NCBI GenBank assembly: GCA_030653975.1
Contig: JAURYH010000055.1
Span: forward strand, 50,678-114,677
Source: Hydrogenophaga sp.
GTDB lineage: Bacteria > Pseudomonadota > Gammaproteobacteria > Burkholderiales > Burkholderiaceae_C
Length of the DNA stretch: 64,000 nt
Reading direction: 5' to 3'
The notes under the pieces were generated by a model. That model made no database searches, had not been told where the DNA came from, and saw nothing but the letters and a program-made list of their open reading frames with translations. The first letter of the stretch is position 1; each line of letters begins with the position of its first letter. Shown in pieces: positions 10,337 to 19,533 of this stretch. Both the position numbers and the translations under genes were made by a program.

Positions 10337-11079
10337 GGCGCCTCCTGCAGATCGATGCCGGCCGCCAGCGGCGCGTGGTCGGACAGCCGGGACCAGGGCC
10401 GATGCGGCAGCGGCAGCGGCCGGGCCGCGGCCACGCCGCGCACGTAGATGCGGTCGAGCCGCAGCAGTGGGAAACCCGCCGGAAAGCTGCGCGCATGCGC
10501 ACCCAGGTGGTGGCGGAACACCTCGGTGAGCCCGCAGGGATTCAGGCTGACGTCGGCGCGCGAACGCCAGTCGTTGAAGTCGCCGGCGACGATCAGCGGC
10601 GCGTCGGCCGGCACCTCGCGCTGCACCGTTTCACACAGGCGCTCCAGCTGGTGGCGCCGGTGCGACTCCCTCAGCCCCAGGTGCACGCACATCACCTGCA
10701 GATCGGGCAGGCCGTCGGGCATGGCCAGCACGCAGTGCAGCAGCCCGCGTGGCTCGACGCCGGGCAGCGAGATGTCGTGGTTGGCGCTGTGCAGCACCGG
10801 GAAACGGGAGAGCACCGCGTTGCCGTGGTCCAGGCCCTCGGCCACCGCGTTGCGCCCGTAGGCGTGGTCGGACCAGATCTGGTCGGCCAGGAACTCGTAT
10901 TGCGCGCCCGCGGCCCCGGAGCCACCTTCGACCTCCTGCAGGAACACCAGGTCGCTGCCCACCGCGCGCACCGCCTCGCGCAGGCCGTGCAGCACGGAGC
11001 GGCGGTTGAAGGCGCTGTAGCCCTTGTGGATGTTGACGGTCAACACGCGCAGGAACCGCGAAGCCGGGAGGATGCTCAT
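10333..11079 (-). CDS. endonuclease/exonuclease/phosphatase family protein
   Basis: VNIHKGYSAF...VFLQEVEGG...VAGDFNDWR...LDRIYVRG...SDHAPLAAGI. Confidence 0.88.
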   Translation of the reverse strand: MSILPASRFLRVLTVNIHKGYSAFNRRSVLHGLREAVRAVGSDLVFLQEVEGGSGAAGAQYEFLADQIWSDHAYGRNAVAEGLDHGNAVLSRFPVLHSANHDISLPGVEPRGLLHCVLAMPDGLPDLQVMCVHLGLRESHRRHQLERLCETVQREVPADAPLIVAGDFNDWRSRADVSLNPCGLTEVFRHHLGAHARSFPAGFPLLRLDRIYVRGVAAARPLPLPHRPWSRLSDHAPLAAGIDLQEAP

Positions 11080-11326
11080 GTTCTCGGGTACGGTTGAATG
11101 GGAGGCCGGGCAGCGTTTTATCTTGGTCCGCCGGACCCCGCGTGACTGTGCGTCATCGCACAGACGTTTTCAACCCCGCAAACCACGCTGATGCCAGCGC
11201 CCACGCCCTGCCATCCACCACCCCACGACCAAAGGGGAAAAAACTGCACGAGCGGGCGCCACGCGGCTAGCATCCGCCAGTCGGCGCCAGTCGGCGCCTG
11301 CCGACGCCCACCCGTAGGAGACAACC

Positions 11327-11563
11327 ATGAAAACCCTGGTGACCGCGTCCGCCTTGCTGTGGTGTTCCGTGGCGTTTGCCCACAACTGTCCCGCCGAAAT
11401 GAAAGCGATCAACGCCAAGCTCGGCACCAACCCGAGCCTGTCCATGCCCGACATGGACAAGGTGAAATCCTTGCGTGCGCAAGGCGAAAAACTGCACATG
11501 GAAGGCAAGCACGACGAGTCCATGAAGGCGCTCGGCGAAGCCAAGCAGCTGCTCGGCCTCTGA
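11327..11563 (+). CDS. small secreted (periplasmic) helical protein, 78 aa
   Basis: Signal peptide MKTLVTASALLWCSVAFAHNCPAE followed by a charged helical mature part; isolated ORF. Confidence 0.65.
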   Translation: MKTLVTASALLWCSVAFAHNCPAEMKAINAKLGTNPSLSMPDMDKVKSLRAQGEKLHMEGKHDESMKALGEAKQLLGL

Positions 11564-11584
11564 GCCCGTGTCCGGGCGGGCGGT

Positions 11585-12223
11585 TCAGCCGCCGTTCACA
11601 TACGGGTTGAAGCGACGCTCTTCGCCCAACGTGCTCTCCGGGCCATGGCCCGGGATGAACACCGTCTCGTCGCCCATGGGCCAGAGGCGCTCCTGGATGC
11701 TGGCAATCAACTGCGCGTGGTTGCCTTGCGGAAAGTCCGTGCGCCCGATGCTGCCGGCGAACAGCACGTCGCCCACAAACGCACGCTTCGCTTCGGGCGA
11801 GTGAAACACCACATGGCCCGGTGTGTGGCCGGGGCAGTGGCGCACGTTGAGCGTGCAGTGACCGATCTGCACCGTGTCGCCATCGGCCAGCCAGCGCGTG
11901 GGCGTGAAATGGCCCGCCGGCGGAAACCCGAACATGGCGCTCTGCTGTGGCAGGCCGTCGATCCAGAACTGGTCGCCCGGGTGCGGGCCGATGATCGGCA
12001 GGTTCAGCTTCGCAGCGAGTTCGGCCGTGCCACCGGCGTGGTCGATGTGCGCGTGGGTGAGCCAGATCGCCTTGAGCGTGACGCCCAGGCGTTTCACCTC
12101 GGCCAGCAAACGCTCCAGATCACCGCCGGGGTCGATGATGGCGGCGTCCAGGGTTTCATCGCACCAGACGATGGAGCAGTTTTGCGCGAACGCGGTGACG
12201 GGAACGGTGCGGTACTGGAACAT
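11585..12223 (-). CDS. MBL-fold metallo-hydrolase (glyoxalase II-like)
   Basis: LTHAHIDHAGG, HCPGHTPGHVVF, FVGDVLFAGSIGRTDFP, FIPGHGPEST. Confidence 0.92.
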   Translation of the reverse strand: MFQYRTVPVTAFAQNCSIVWCDETLDAAIIDPGGDLERLLAEVKRLGVTLKAIWLTHAHIDHAGGTAELAAKLNLPIIGPHPGDQFWIDGLPQQSAMFGFPPAGHFTPTRWLADGDTVQIGHCTLNVRHCPGHTPGHVVFHSPEAKRAFVGDVLFAGSIGRTDFPQGNHAQLIASIQERLWPMGDETVFIPGHGPESTLGEERRFNPYVNGG

Positions 12224-12267
12224 GGGGATGGGGTGCGGGCGTTGATGGGCTGGCGGTACTGTATCAA

Positions 12268-13224
12268 TCAGGTCGGGGCAAGGGCGACTTCGCCGGACAA
12301 CAGGGTTCCACCGGGCCAGTGACCCTCGGTGCAGAGCCGCTGCACCAGCGCCACGGCCAGGCTGGCCACGGCCTGGGACGCCGACGACAGCGGAATGTGG
12401 GCCGATCCGCAGAGGACCAGGATGCGCTCCAGGGGCGGGTTCACCACCGGCGTCGCCACCAGCAGGCCGGCGTCGATCTCCGGCCGCAGCGGCATGACGG
12501 GCAACAGGGTGCGGCCCAGCCCCGCCAGCAGCGTGGTGCGCAAGATGCTGATGGAGCTGATGTCGGCAAACACCTGGGGCGGTGCGAGGCCGGCCCGGGC
12601 CGCTGCCGCCTCGATGAGGGGGCGCACGCCGTGCGGACTCGCCGGCAGGATCAGGGGCTGCGCCAGTGCCCGGGCCAGCGTGACCGTCGCGGCCACCGTG
12701 GTGCCCGGTTCGGCGGGCTCAATCAGACACAGCTGCTCGCTCAGCAGGCGCGTGCTGGTGAAACCGGTCAGGTGTCCGTCGTCGAACAGCACGGCCAGGT
12801 TGATCTGTCCGGTGCGCAGCTGCCGCGTGAGGTTGCCCGTGAGTTCCTCGGTGAGTTCGAGCTCGATGCGGGGAAAGCGCTGATGAACTTCGCGCAGCAG
12901 GGGCAGGGCCAGTGCGTTGGAAGCGCTGTGCGGGATGCCGAACACCACCTTGCCACGCGGCTCGTCGTCGGTGTGGCGCGCACTGAGCAGCGCCTCCTCG
13001 GACTGCCGCAGGATCGAGACCGCGTGGGGGAAAAAGCGCTGCCCGGCATCGGTCAGCTCCACCCCGCGGCGGGAGCGGTGAAAGAGGCTGGCGCCCAGCT
13101 CGTCTTCGAGCTGGGCCACCTGGTGGCTGAGCGCCGACTGGGCAACAAACACCCGTTCGGCCGCCTTGGAAAAGCTGCCGCTGTCGGCGATGGCCACAAA
13201 GTAGCGCAATTGGCGGAGTTCCAT
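12268..13224 (-). CDS. LysR-family transcriptional regulator
   Basis: MELRQLRYFVAIADSGSFSKAAERVFVAQSALSHQVAQLEDELGASLFHR. Confidence 0.93.
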   Translation of the reverse strand: MELRQLRYFVAIADSGSFSKAAERVFVAQSALSHQVAQLEDELGASLFHRSRRGVELTDAGQRFFPHAVSILRQSEEALLSARHTDDEPRGKVVFGIPHSASNALALPLLREVHQRFPRIELELTEELTGNLTRQLRTGQINLAVLFDDGHLTGFTSTRLLSEQLCLIEPAEPGTTVAATVTLARALAQPLILPASPHGVRPLIEAAAARAGLAPPQVFADISSISILRTTLLAGLGRTLLPVMPLRPEIDAGLLVATPVVNPPLERILVLCGSAHIPLSSASQAVASLAVALVQRLCTEGHWPGGTLLSGEVALAPT

Positions 13225-13551
13225 GGTGGGCGGGCAATGGGGTTCAGGACGGCATCTATTATCTCGTTTCAAGATGGCAAGTCGCGCAATCGGTATTGGA
13301 CAGATGATTCTGGCGCCACTCTAATGCGTTCACCAACTTTGCCGACCATCTCTTCCAGCCACCCGCCGGAAGACACCCGCCGATCAGGCACCCGATGCCG
13401 GCAAAAAGCACCTCTTACCGGAAGTGCGGGCCGTTGGCTCCCCGGCCACCAGGGGCTCGAAGCAAGACTGGAAGCCGTGTTTGATGGTGATGGCCCGCTC
13501 GTTCGGTGAAGGCACTACAGTGCGAGGCAACCGCTCTCCACGGAAGACCTC

Positions 13552-13920
13552 ATGCCCCGCCCCATCCTCGAAGCATCCGCCATCCACCCCGCCATCCGCC
13601 AGACGATCGCAAACCTGCACGGCGACCTGATCCAGCAGGTGCAGACCGCCGTCGGCAGCCACCCCGTGGTGGTGGTCGGCATGTCGGGCAACCCGTTCGT
13701 GGGCAAGGCCCGCAAGGCGCTGGCGAACGCGGGTGTGCCTTGTGAGTACCTGGAATTCGGCAGCTACTTTGCCGGCTGGCGGCGCCGCAACGCACTGAAG
13801 ATGTGGACCGGCTGGCCCACGTTTCCGATGGTGTTCGTGCGCGGCACGCTGATCGGTGGCAGCGACGATCTGAACCGGCTGATCGCTTCGGGTGAGCTGA
13901 ACACCCTGCTGGCCGGCTGA
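13552..13920 (+). CDS. glutaredoxin-like protein lacking a CxxC active site
   Basis: VVVVGMSGNPFVGKARKALANAGVPCEYLEFGSYFAGWRRRNALKMWTGWPTFPMVFVRGTLIGGSDDLNRLI resembles a glutaredoxin fold; the CPYC position is NPFV. Confidence 0.8.
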   Translation: MPRPILEASAIHPAIRQTIANLHGDLIQQVQTAVGSHPVVVVGMSGNPFVGKARKALANAGVPCEYLEFGSYFAGWRRRNALKMWTGWPTFPMVFVRGTLIGGSDDLNRLIASGELNTLLAG

Positions 13921-13947
13921 GCGCGCCGACAGCGCGCCGTCACCTCC

Positions 13948-14841
13948 TCAGCCGGTGATGATGGGCCGCAAGGCATCGACCTCGTCGACCAGAAAGTCGA
14001 ACAGCGCCGCCACGCGCGGCGTGTGACGCAGTTCCGCCGTGGTGAGCACGCGCCAGATGCGCGCCAGCTCGGGGATCGGCCCCAGCACCCGCACCAGGTC
14101 GGGCTCGGCGTCGCCCAGTGCGGTCGGCAGCGCGGCCAGGCCCATGCCGGCCTTCGCCGAATAGACCAGCCCGAGCACGCTGTCGTTGCGCGCCACCACA
14201 TGGGCCGCCGGCGCCACCTGCCGCAGCCACACCGATGCGCGGTGCTGGGCCATGCTCTCGTCAAAACCGACCCAGTCGTGCTGCTCCAGGTCTTGCACGC
14301 CGCCGGGCTGGCCGCGCCGCGCGATGTACTTCGGGCTGGCATACACCGCCCACAGCGAATCGCCCACCTTGCGGCCGATCAGGGCGCTGTCTTCGGTGTC
14401 GCCCGAGCGCAGGGCCATGTCCGCATCGCCCTGCGCCAGGTCGAGGTACTTGTCGCTCATCACGAACGCCACCTGCAGCGCGGGGTAACGGGCGCGGAAA
14501 CGCTCCAGCAGCGTCGAGCTGGAGAGCCGCAACATCAGCGGCTCCGGGCAGGTCACGCGCACCACGCCCGACACCTCGCGCTGGAAGGTTTCCACATGCC
14601 GGGCCAGCGCCAGCGCGGCGCGCTCCACGTCCTGCGCCAGCGGCAGCAGCTGTTCGCCAAAGCCTGTGAGCTGGTAGCCGCTCGGGTGGCGCACCACCAG
14701 CGCCTGCCCCAGGCCGCGCTCCAGCTCGGCGAGCCGGCGCTGGACCGTGGACTGGTTCACCTGCAAGGCGCGCCCTGCGGCGGTGGTGCTCTGGTGCCGC
14801 GCCACCGCCAGCAGGTACTTCAGGTCATTCCAGTCGAACAT
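13948..14841 (-). CDS. LysR-family transcriptional regulator
   Basis: MFDWNDLKYLLAVARHQSTTAAGRALQVNQSTVQRRLAELERGLGQALVVRH. Confidence 0.92.
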   Translation of the reverse strand: MFDWNDLKYLLAVARHQSTTAAGRALQVNQSTVQRRLAELERGLGQALVVRHPSGYQLTGFGEQLLPLAQDVERAALALARHVETFQREVSGVVRVTCPEPLMLRLSSSTLLERFRARYPALQVAFVMSDKYLDLAQGDADMALRSGDTEDSALIGRKVGDSLWAVYASPKYIARRGQPGGVQDLEQHDWVGFDESMAQHRASVWLRQVAPAAHVVARNDSVLGLVYSAKAGMGLAALPTALGDAEPDLVRVLGPIPELARIWRVLTTAELRHTPRVAALFDFLVDEVDALRPIITG

Positions 14842-14985
14842 GGCGAGCGACCTCGGGTGGGCAGATGCCTCGGGTGATGCATTTCTGCGGCCCCATTATG
14901 CGAGCCTGCGGCTTGTGGCGCCGGTGCCAACGGCCCAGACTGGCCTGGCCATCCTGCACCGTCACCACCTTCCGAGGAGTCCGCC

Positions 14986-15876
14986 ATGACCACCGCCTCA
15001 GCCCCTGTCGCCAACACCCCCATCACCCCCCCGGACGGCCTGGCGTTCAAGGCCGCCGTCCGCGAACAATGGGACCGCTCGGCCCCCGGCTGGTACGCCC
15101 ACACCGCAGAGATCCGCGCCTGGCTGCGCCCCGCGACGGACGCCATGATCGACATGGCCGGCATAGGGCCCGGCGACGCGGTGCTCGACGTGGCCGCCGG
15201 CGCGGGCGACCAGTCGCTGGACATCGCGCAGCGCGTGGGCCCGACGGGCCGCGTGCTCGCGACCGACCTGTCGCCCGCCATCCTGGCGCTGGCGCGGGAC
15301 AACGCGCGCCAGGCCGGTCACGGCAACGTCCAGACCCTGGTGGCCGATGGTGAGGCCCTGCCGGTGCCGCCCGCCGGTTTCGACGCCGTGGTGTGCCGCC
15401 TGGGCCTGATGTTCTTTCCCGATCCCCGGCAAGGCCTGCGCGCCATGCAGCGGGCGCTGCGCACGGGCGGCGGCATCTGCACCGTGGTGTTCTCGCGGCC
15501 CGAACGCAACCCCTGCATCGGCCTGCTCATGGCCACCGCCCTGCACCATGCCGGGCTGCCCCCGCGCAACCCCTACCAGCCCGGCGGCCTGCTGAGCCTG
15601 GGCAAGCCCGGCCTGACCAATGAGCTGTTCCAGTCCGCCGGCTTCCGGCAGGTGGCCACCACGGCGCTGGACGCACCCTTTCGCCTGCCCACGGCGCGCC
15701 ACTATCTTGACTTCGTGCGCGCCTCGGCCAGCCCGATCCAGCAGATCCTCGGGCGGCTGGCACCCGAAGCCGCCGAGGCCGCGTGGGCCGACATGGAGGA
15801 GCGCCTCGGCCAGTTCAACACGCCCGGGGGCTGGGTCGGCCCCAACGAGCTGCTGCTCACGGCGGCGCAGCGCTGA
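14986..15876 (+). CDS. class I SAM-dependent methyltransferase
   Basis: VLDVAAGAGDQSLDIAQRVGPTGRVLATDLSPAIL motif I; GFDAVVCRLGLMFFPD. Confidence 0.9.
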   Translation: MTTASAPVANTPITPPDGLAFKAAVREQWDRSAPGWYAHTAEIRAWLRPATDAMIDMAGIGPGDAVLDVAAGAGDQSLDIAQRVGPTGRVLATDLSPAILALARDNARQAGHGNVQTLVADGEALPVPPAGFDAVVCRLGLMFFPDPRQGLRAMQRALRTGGGICTVVFSRPERNPCIGLLMATALHHAGLPPRNPYQPGGLLSLGKPGLTNELFQSAGFRQVATTALDAPFRLPTARHYLDFVRASASPIQQILGRLAPEAAEAAWADMEERLGQFNTPGGWVGPNELLLTAAQR

Positions 15877-15968
15877 AGCGATCGGGGTGGAGCGGGAGAC
15901 GCCCAGGGTGCGCCAGCGCACAAACCCGGTTATTCTGGTCAACCAAGCGCTGTCCCCGGGAGTCCTGC

Positions 15969-16880
15969 ATGAACTACAAAGACTATTACGCTGCCCTGGG
16001 TGTGCCCCGCGATGCGGACCTTGACGCCATCAAGAAGGCCTACCGCAAGCTCGCCCGCGAGCACCACCCCGACATGTCCAAGGCGCCAGGGGCCGAGGCC
16101 CGCTTCAAGGAGGTGGCCGAGGCCTATGCGACGCTGAAGGACCCCGAGAAACGCGCCGCCTACGACGAACTGGGCAGGCACCCGGCCGGCGAGCCGTTTT
16201 CGCCGCCACCGCAATGGGGCCGCGACCACGCCACCGCCGGCGCAGCGTTTGACGAGATGGATCTCGAAGACCTGCTCGCCGCGATGGGCCGGGGGCGCCG
16301 CGATCCGCGCCAGGGTCCGCTGCCCCGGGACGGGCGCGATCTGGAAACCACCATCCGCATCAGCCTGGAAGACGCCCACCGCGGACGCACCGTGCACCTG
16401 AGCCTGGACGATGGTGGCCAGGAGCGCACGCTGGAAGTGAGCGTGCCGCCCGGTGTGCGCGACGGCCAGAAGCTGCGGTTGCGCGGCCAAGGCGGCAAGG
16501 GCCGGAACGGCGGCGCCGATGGCGACATCTACCTGCACATCACGCTGGCACCGCACCGGATCTTCCGCACCGACCACCAGGACCTGTATTTCGACCTCGT
16601 GCTCACGCCCTGGGAAGCGGCGCTGGGCACCGAAACCGAGGTGCCCACGCTGGACGGCCCGGTGATGCTGACTGTGCCGCCCGGCACGCGCTCGGGCCGC
16701 AAGCTGCGGCTGCGCGGGCGCGGCCTGGCGAACGGCCGCAGCGCCGCGGGCGACCTTTACGCCGTGGTGCTGATCGACGTGCCCGCCACCCTCACCGAAC
16801 GCGAACGCGAGCTGTTCGAAGCGCTCGCCAAAGCGTCTTCATTCCATCCACGCACCGCACCATCAGGAGCCACGCCATGA
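15969..16880 (+). CDS. cbpA: DnaJ-class co-chaperone CbpA
   Basis: J-domain YYAALGVPRDADLDAIKKAYRKLAREHHPDMSK (HPD) and DnaJ C-terminal domain; followed by cbpM. Confidence 0.93.
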   Translation: MNYKDYYAALGVPRDADLDAIKKAYRKLAREHHPDMSKAPGAEARFKEVAEAYATLKDPEKRAAYDELGRHPAGEPFSPPPQWGRDHATAGAAFDEMDLEDLLAAMGRGRRDPRQGPLPRDGRDLETTIRISLEDAHRGRTVHLSLDDGGQERTLEVSVPPGVRDGQKLRLRGQGGKGRNGGADGDIYLHITLAPHRIFRTDHQDLYFDLVLTPWEAALGTETEVPTLDGPVMLTVPPGTRSGRKLRLRGRGLANGRSAAGDLYAVVLIDVPATLTERERELFEALAKASSFHPRTAPSGATP

Positions 16881-17215
16881 ACACCAACCTGCAAACCGTT
16901 GAATGGGTCTGGCTCGACGAGGTGCAGAGCGTCACGCTGCCCGAACTGGCGCGGGCCTGCGGCATCAGCACCGCCGATGTGGACGAGCTGCTGGAATACG
17001 GCGCGTTGCAGCCGCTGCCAACCGGCCCGTCCGAGGCGGACCAGCGCCTGTTCAGCGCTGACTGCGTCACGCGCCTGCGCACCGCCAGCAAGCTGCGGCT
17101 GGAATTCGACCTCGACCTGTTTGCCGTGGCCCTGCTGCTGGACCACCTCCAGCGCATCGAAACGCTGGAGCGGCAGGTGCGCTCGCTGGAGGCGCAGCTG
17201 CCGACGAGACACTGA
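16877..17215 (+). CDS. cbpM: CbpA modulator CbpM (MerR-like)
   Basis: 112 aa, WLDEVQSVTLPELARACGISTADVDELLEYGAL; overlaps cbpA by ATGA. Confidence 0.85.
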   Translation: MNTNLQTVEWVWLDEVQSVTLPELARACGISTADVDELLEYGALQPLPTGPSEADQRLFSADCVTRLRTASKLRLEFDLDLFAVALLLDHLQRIETLERQVRSLEAQLPTRH

Positions 17216-17228
17216 GGCCGTCAGCGGC

Positions 17229-18032
17229 TCAGAGCGTGAAGTCGTATTCGATCGTGATCGGCGCGTGGTCGCTGAACTTCTCGCCCTTGTAGATGGCTTC
17301 GGTGCGCGCCGTCTCGGCCATGGCCGGTGTGGCCAGGTGGTAGTCGAGCCGCCACCCCACGTTGTTCGCGTAGGCCTGGCCGCGGTTGCTCCACCACGTG
17401 TAGCAGGTGTCGGTGGTGTCGGGCTGCAGGCGGCGGTACACGTCCACCAGGCCACCGTCGATCAGCAGCTTGGTCATCCAGGCGCGCTCTTCGGGCAGGA
17501 AGCCGCTGTTCTTCTGGTTGCTGCGCCAGTTCTTCAGGTCGGCGTTCTGGTGCGCGATGTTGACGTCGCTGCAGATGATGAAGTCGCGCTGGCCCTTGAG
17601 CGCCATCAGGTGCGGGTAGAACACGTCGAGAAAGCGGTATTTGGCTTCCTGCCGCTCGGGACCTGAAGAGCCGCTGGGGCAGTAGACGCTGATGATGGAG
17701 CGCTTCGCCTTGGGCGTGTCGAAGCGCAGTTCCACGTAGCGGCCCTCGGCATCGAACTCGCCGCCGTCAAAGCCCACCACCACGTCGCTGGGCTCATGGC
17801 GGGTGTACACGGCCACACCGGAATAGCCTTTCTTCTCGGCGAAGTGGAAATGCCCCTTGAGTCCGGCGATGGCCTCGAAGCGCCCGCTCACGTCGGGCGC
17901 CTGGGCCTTGACTTCCTGCACGCAAATACAATCGGGCTGGTGCCCGGCGAGCCACGCCTCCAGACCTTTGTTGCTGGCGGAGCGGATGCCGTTGAGGTTG
18001 AGGCTGGTCAGTTTGAACAAGGAATTCCCCAT
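17229..18032 (-). CDS. xth: exodeoxyribonuclease III
   Basis: TSLNLNGIRSASNKGLEAWLAGHQPDCICVQEVKAQ...SDVNIAHQNADLKN...WRLDYHLATP...SDHAPITIEYD. Confidence 0.93.
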   Translation of the reverse strand: MGNSLFKLTSLNLNGIRSASNKGLEAWLAGHQPDCICVQEVKAQAPDVSGRFEAIAGLKGHFHFAEKKGYSGVAVYTRHEPSDVVVGFDGGEFDAEGRYVELRFDTPKAKRSIISVYCPSGSSGPERQEAKYRFLDVFYPHLMALKGQRDFIICSDVNIAHQNADLKNWRSNQKNSGFLPEERAWMTKLLIDGGLVDVYRRLQPDTTDTCYTWWSNRGQAYANNVGWRLDYHLATPAMAETARTEAIYKGEKFSDHAPITIEYDFTL

Positions 18033-18747
18033 GGTGTTGGAAGCGGGCTCGGCGGCTGCCGGAACAAAAGACGGTGCGCTGGCGCAGGACTTCGTGCAGT
18101 TCTGCGTGGACTCGGGCGTGCTGCGCTTTGGCGAGTTCAAGACCAAGGCCGGGCGGCTCTCGCCCTACTTTTTCAACGCCGGCCTGTTCGACGACGGTGC
18201 CAAGCTCGGCCGGCTCGCGCAATTTTATGCACAAGCCCTGGTGGCCAGCGGCATCGAATTCGACATGATTTTCGGCCCCGCCTACAAGGGCATCCCGCTC
18301 GGTGCGGCGGTCGCCATCGAGCTCGCGCGGCTCGGGCGCAACGTGCCCTTTGCCTACAACCGCAAGGAAGCCAAAGACCACGGCGAGGGCGGCTCGCTGG
18401 TGGGCGCGCCGCTCCAGGGCCGGGTGCTGATCGTCGACGACGTGATGTCGGCCGGCACCGCCGCGCGCGAATCCATCGCCCTGATCCAGGCCGCTGGTGC
18501 CACGCCACACGCCGTGGTGATCGCGCTGGACCGCCAGGAGAAGGCCACCGAAATCGGCGCCGACGGCGTGCAGCGTGACGTGGAGCACAGCGCGGTGCAA
18601 TACGTGCGCAGCCAGCTCGGCCTGCAGGTCTGCGCCATTGCGACCCTGGCCGATTTGCTGCACTATCTGTCGCACCACACTGGCGACGAACTTGCCAGCC
18701 ACCGCGACCGGGTGCTGGCCTACCGCCAGCACTACGGCGTTGCCTGA
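18031..18747 (+). CDS. pyrE: orotate phosphoribosyltransferase
   Basis: GEFKTKAGRLSPYFFNAGLFDDG; FAYNRKEAKDHGEGG; VLIVDDVMSAGTA (PRPP motif). Confidence 0.96.
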   Translation: MVLEAGSAAAGTKDGALAQDFVQFCVDSGVLRFGEFKTKAGRLSPYFFNAGLFDDGAKLGRLAQFYAQALVASGIEFDMIFGPAYKGIPLGAAVAIELARLGRNVPFAYNRKEAKDHGEGGSLVGAPLQGRVLIVDDVMSAGTAARESIALIQAAGATPHAVVIALDRQEKATEIGADGVQRDVEHSAVQYVRSQLGLQVCAIATLADLLHYLSHHTGDELASHRDRVLAYRQHYGVA

Positions 18748-18756
18748 GGACCCACT

Positions 18757-19401
18757 TTGCCTGTTTCCCTTCGTCCGCTTCTGCCTTCAACGTCCTTCGC
18801 ATGGGGCGTCGTGCTGCTGGCGGTATCGACGGTGGCTCTTGCCCAGGGCAAAGGCATCTATACCTGTGTTGACAGCCATGGACGGCGCATCACATCGGAC
18901 CGCCCGATCACCGAGTGCCTGGACCGGGAGCAGCACGAACTCACCAGTTCCGGGACGCTCAAGCGGGTGGTGCCACCGAGCTACACCGCCGATGAGCGCG
19001 CGAGAATCGATGCCCAGAAAAAGGCCGAAGAAGCCCTGCAGGCCCGACTTGCCGAAGAAAAGCGCCGGGATCGGGCGTTGCTGATCCGCTACCCGAACCA
19101 GGCGGTGCACGACAGGGAACGCACCGAGGCGCTGGCCCAGATCGACGAAGTGATCAGCGCCGTCAACAAGCGCGCCCAGACCCTGCTCAATCAGCGCAAG
19201 GAGATCAGCGCCGAGCTGGAGTTCTACCAGAACGACGTGAGCAAAGCGCCGCTGTGGCTGCGCCGCAAGCTGGAAGACAACGAGCAGCAGGTGGTGGTCC
19301 AGCAACGCTTCGTGGTTGAGCAGACCCAGGAAAAGCGGCGCGTCAACGCACGCTTCGACGAAGAGCTGGTCAAACTGCGCCAGCTCTGGGGGCAGAAGTA
19401 G
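18757..19401 (+). CDS. DUF4124-type periplasmic protein with coiled coil
   Basis: Signal peptide, GIYTCVDSHGRRITSDRPITEC, long charged helical C-terminus. Confidence 0.75.
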   Translation: MPVSLRPLLPSTSFAWGVVLLAVSTVALAQGKGIYTCVDSHGRRITSDRPITECLDREQHELTSSGTLKRVVPPSYTADERARIDAQKKAEEALQARLAEEKRRDRALLIRYPNQAVHDRERTEALAQIDEVISAVNKRAQTLLNQRKEISAELEFYQNDVSKAPLWLRRKLEDNEQQVVVQQRFVVEQTQEKRRVNARFDEELVKLRQLWGQK

Positions 19402-19520
19402 TCCCCCCTGCGCCGCTGACGCGGCTTCCCCCCGAGGGGGACAACGCCGTTGGCCCGGCAAAGCCGGTTCTTCGGCGTTTGCTGGGTGGGGGCACGCGCT
19501 CCGGCAAGGATCCTGAGGCG
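19402..19520. repeat. dispersed repeat, family 1, copy A
   Basis: CCCCCCTGCGCCGCTGACGCGGCTTCCCCCCGAGGGGGACAACGCCGTTGGCCCGGCAAAGCCGGTTCTTCGGCGTTTGCTGGGT; same family as 31355 and 55536 (inverted). Confidence 0.75.
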
Positions 19521-19533
19521 GCCCTTTTTTGTT

